DNA of 64,000 nucleotides, taken from assembly GCA_963968595.1 (NCBI GenBank), contig CAXAHJ010000009.1, forward strand, positions 1 through 64,000, in the 5' to 3' direction. Origin of the DNA: GCA-2730975 sp937893275. Lineage in GTDB: Bacteria; Verrucomicrobiota; Verrucomicrobiia; Opitutales; Seribacteraceae. Below the pieces are notes generated by a model. It searched no databases and was not told the origin of the DNA. It worked only from the letters and a program-made list of their open reading frames with translations. Every line of letters starts with the position of its first letter. Position 1 is the stretch's first letter. The position numbers and the translations under genes were made by a program. Shown here one piece after another: positions 62,381 through 64,000 of the stretch.

Positions 62381-63613
62381 TCAACGTTTTGAGCCGTGCT
62401 TGCCACACCTTTTGCCATTCGGTCTCGCATGTTGCGGAGGACCGCCTCTGCCACGATGCTGACCGCCGGGTCTAGCGTGCGATGGTTTGCCTTGCTGTCC
62501 ACTGGGCCTTGCGTGCCGTGGAGGACCGCCTGGTCCGCGACGATGCTGACCACCGGGTCTAGCGTGCGGAGGTTTGCCGTGCTGTCCACCAGGTCTTGCG
62601 TGTCGGGGAGGACCGCCGTGACTCCCACGATGCTGGACTCCGTGTCTAGCTTGTGGCCGTTTGCCGTGGTCGCAACCGGGTTTCCCGCGTGGGAGTCCGC
62701 CGGGTTTTCCGTGCGCTGAGCTTGGACGATGTTGAGGAGGTTTACCTGCGTGAGATGGACCACGGTGCTGGTCTTCGTGTCTAGCTTGAGGCCGTTTGCC
62801 ATGGGCTCCACCGGGTTTCCCGTGTGGGGGGCCACCAGGTCCGCCGCGATGTGGGGGCCCGCCGGGTTTCCCGTGCGCTGAGCTTGGACGATGTTGAGGA
62901 GGTTTGCCTGCGTGAGATGGACCTCGATGCTGGTCTCCGTGTCTAGCTTGTGGCCGTTTGCCATGGTCACAACTGGGTTTTCCGCGATGCTCACGGTGGT
63001 CGCCGTCGGACTTGTGATGAGAGAAACGTTCTCGTAGATGTTCCTTCCAAGCTTCTCCTGCTCTCCGCATACGATCACGTACAGCGTCTTTTTCCTTGTC
63101 GCTCATGCCGTTCCACTTGTCTCTCATCTTGGAAAAGATCGAGGAATGTCCATGGGAGGATTGACCATGGTGAGCTTCGGTTTTGCCGTGTGATTTTCCA
63201 TGGTCGGATTTGCCATGAGATTTTCCATGGTCGCCGGATTTTCCGTGTGAAGATCCAGCGTGTTGAGCGTCGCGTTTTCCGTGGTCGCCTCGATGATCAC
63301 GGTCACCATGATCACGATCGCCATCTCGGCTATGTCGTTCCTTGGCTTCTCGCATGCGTTTCGCCCAAGATTCTTTGATGCGTTCGCGAGCTTCGTCGCG
63401 TTCCTTGTCACTCATCTTGTTCCAGCGATCTCTCATCGAGGAAGAAGAGCTTTTTTCATGGGAAGAACCGCCGGAGTGAGCCTCAGTCTTGCCATGTTTG
63501 TCATGCGAAGGACCTCGGTGCTCTTCTGCAAGCGCGCAATTGGCGAAGAATGCAAGGATGCTGACTGCGAGGCATGAACCCCCGATTTGTTTCAACAGAT
63601 TATCTATTTTCAT
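62381..63613 (-). CDS. Secreted His/Gly/Pro/Arg-rich repeat protein with DUF3106-like motifs
   Basis: A 410-residue exported protein. Signal region (SCLAVSILAFFANCALA), then two copies of a helical motif: MRDRWNKMSDKERDEARERI at 60-79 and MRDKWNGMSDKEKDAVRDRM at 163-182. In between and after are dense His-rich tracts (GKSHGKSDHGKSHGKTEAHH) and, from 216, long near-repeats of about 55 residues beginning at CDHGKRPQARHGDQ (216), AHGKRPQARHEDQ (270) and CDHGKRPQARHGVQ (314), ending in HARPGGQHR-type repeats. Such a basic, His-rich exported protein could bind metal ions or polyanions. The underlying DNA is tandemly repetitive, so indels between strains are likely. Confidence 0.75.
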   Translation of the reverse strand: MKIDNLLKQIGGSCLAVSILAFFANCALAEEHRGPSHDKHGKTEAHSGGSSHEKSSSSSMRDRWNKMSDKERDEARERIKESWAKRMREAKERHSRDGDRDHGDRDHRGDHGKRDAQHAGSSHGKSGDHGKSHGKSDHGKSHGKTEAHHGQSSHGHSSIFSKMRDKWNGMSDKEKDAVRDRMRRAGEAWKEHLRERFSHHKSDGDHREHRGKPSCDHGKRPQARHGDQHRGPSHAGKPPQHRPSSAHGKPGGPPHRGGPGGPPHGKPGGAHGKRPQARHEDQHRGPSHAGKPPQHRPSSAHGKPGGLPRGKPGCDHGKRPQARHGVQHRGSHGGPPRHARPGGQHGKPPHARPGGQHRRGPGGPPRHARPSGQQGKPSHARPGGQHRGRGGPPQHARPNGKRCGKHGSKR

Positions 63614-63716
63614 ATGGTTTTCGTATTATGGCTTAGAAGCCTGTAGGTTTCTTTTTCTACTTCAACGATGTTTGGAGGTGAAAGTTTCATCTTTTTCGGG
63701 TGGCATGGCAAACTTT

Positions 63717-64000
63717 CTAGATTTCAAGAAGATCAATGACCAAGCGTATCATGTTGCCGGTGGCTCCCGTTTTCGGGCCGTAGGTTTTTTCTTTTTCGCC
63801 CCAAGCCGAGCCTGCGATGTCGAAATGTACCCAAGGGGTGTCGTTCTCCACGAACTCCTTTAGAAAGGCTCCGCCCGCGATCGTGCCGGCGTTTCTATCG
63901 TTTCCGAGGTTCTTGACGTCGGCCACCTTTGACTTCACTTCGTCGCAATATTCGTCCCAGAGTGGAAAGTCCCAGACCTTCTCTCCCGTTTTGGCTGAAG
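63717..64000 (-). CDS. pepA: Leucyl aminopeptidase (M17), C-terminal fragment at window edge
   Basis: Only the C-terminal part of the protein lies in the window (the start is beyond 64000). The visible frame reads EKVWDFPLWDEYCDEVKSKV, then ADVKNLGNDRNAGTIAGGAFL, KEFVENDTPWVHFDIAGSAW and the TGATGNMIRLVIDLLE end, all matching the M17 catalytic domain, including the N-x4-G-N-x-R-x-A-G-x-I-x-G-x-x-F-L and H-x-D-I-A-G-x-A-W motifs. The enzyme removes N-terminal residues from cytosolic peptides. Confidence 0.92.
   Translation of the reverse strand, partial: SAKTGEKVWDFPLWDEYCDEVKSKVADVKNLGNDRNAGTIAGGAFLKEFVENDTPWVHFDIAGSAWGEKEKTYGPKTGATGNMIRLVIDLLEI

Noticed and set aside
62365..63078. 237-residue Ala/Thr/Asn-rich frame overlapping the His-rich gene
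   Set aside because: It is the shifted reading of the same tandem repeats; it lacks a signal peptide and starts inside the real gene.

Overview
The window is about 64 kb of bacterial chromosome whose gene content points to the PVC superphylum, most likely a marine or otherwise polysaccharide-degrading Verrucomicrobiota. The clues are PVC-type heme-binding beta-propeller proteins with CxxCH motifs (five proteins), DUF1501, DUF1552, a DUF1592-type cytochrome, several DUF1080 domains, and six type I sulfatases with Cys-type C-x-P-[ST]-R active sites. Phylum-level placement is inference from family content. There is no rRNA, tRNA, CRISPR array or intact transposase that I could recognise.

Layout. 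1-6.3 kb: an edge-truncated protein that joins an HEXXH metallopeptidase-like domain, a von Hippel-Lindau (VHL) beta-like domain and a sulfatase, followed by a PVC cytochrome and a DUF1501 protein. 6.5-18 kb: two nitrilase-superfamily hydrolases (one in a two-gene unit with a sulfatase), a YwqK/MORN-type repeat protein, a carboxymuconolactone decarboxylase-like protein, a metal-binding lipoprotein, a DUF1080 protein, an O-methyltransferase, a dihydrodipicolinate-synthase-family aldolase, and a periplasmic HMA protein beside a beta-barrel. 18-35.5 kb: large secreted redox and hydrolytic proteins (DUF6797 cytochrome, DUF1552/DUF1592 pair, ceramidase-like/LamG, PVC cytochrome, SGNH-DUF1080) plus a TPMT-type methyltransferase flanked by a family of about 130-bp inverted repeats. 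35.6-38.8 kb: small secreted proteins and an acyltransferase-3 with ankyrin repeats inserted between membrane helices, next to a frameshifted gene. 38.9-47.4 kb: three sulfatases and a beta-helix/SGNH fusion, interrupted by a 1.3-kb gene graveyard (44.6-45.95 kb). 47.5-60.2 kb: a split cytochrome/propeller pair with a GAF (fRMsr-like) remnant at its 3' end, a flavin-transfer module (ApbE plus a double-FMN NosR-like membrane protein), an FAD oxidoreductase, a sulfatase, an aminopeptidase P-like protein and an NHL propeller. 60.4-64 kb: an ECF sigma / membrane protein / DUF3106-like operon facing a secreted His/Gly-rich repeat protein with related motifs, and the 3' part of a leucyl aminopeptidase gene.

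How the genes may work together (inference): most products carry signal peptides and fit export of sulfatases, lyases, esterases and amidases to strip substituents from sulfated polysaccharides, glycolipids or related polymers, with periplasmic cytochrome-propeller dehydrogenases taking electrons from released sugars. The formylglycine-generating enzyme needed by the sulfatases is not in the window.

Most striking observations: the peptidase-VHL-sulfatase fusion, where four of the five human hydroxyproline-pocket residues fall at the same ungapped spacing; the ankyrin-in-acyltransferase architecture; the flavinylated electron-transfer module; and a cluster of decaying genes that still read coherently apart from single lesions.
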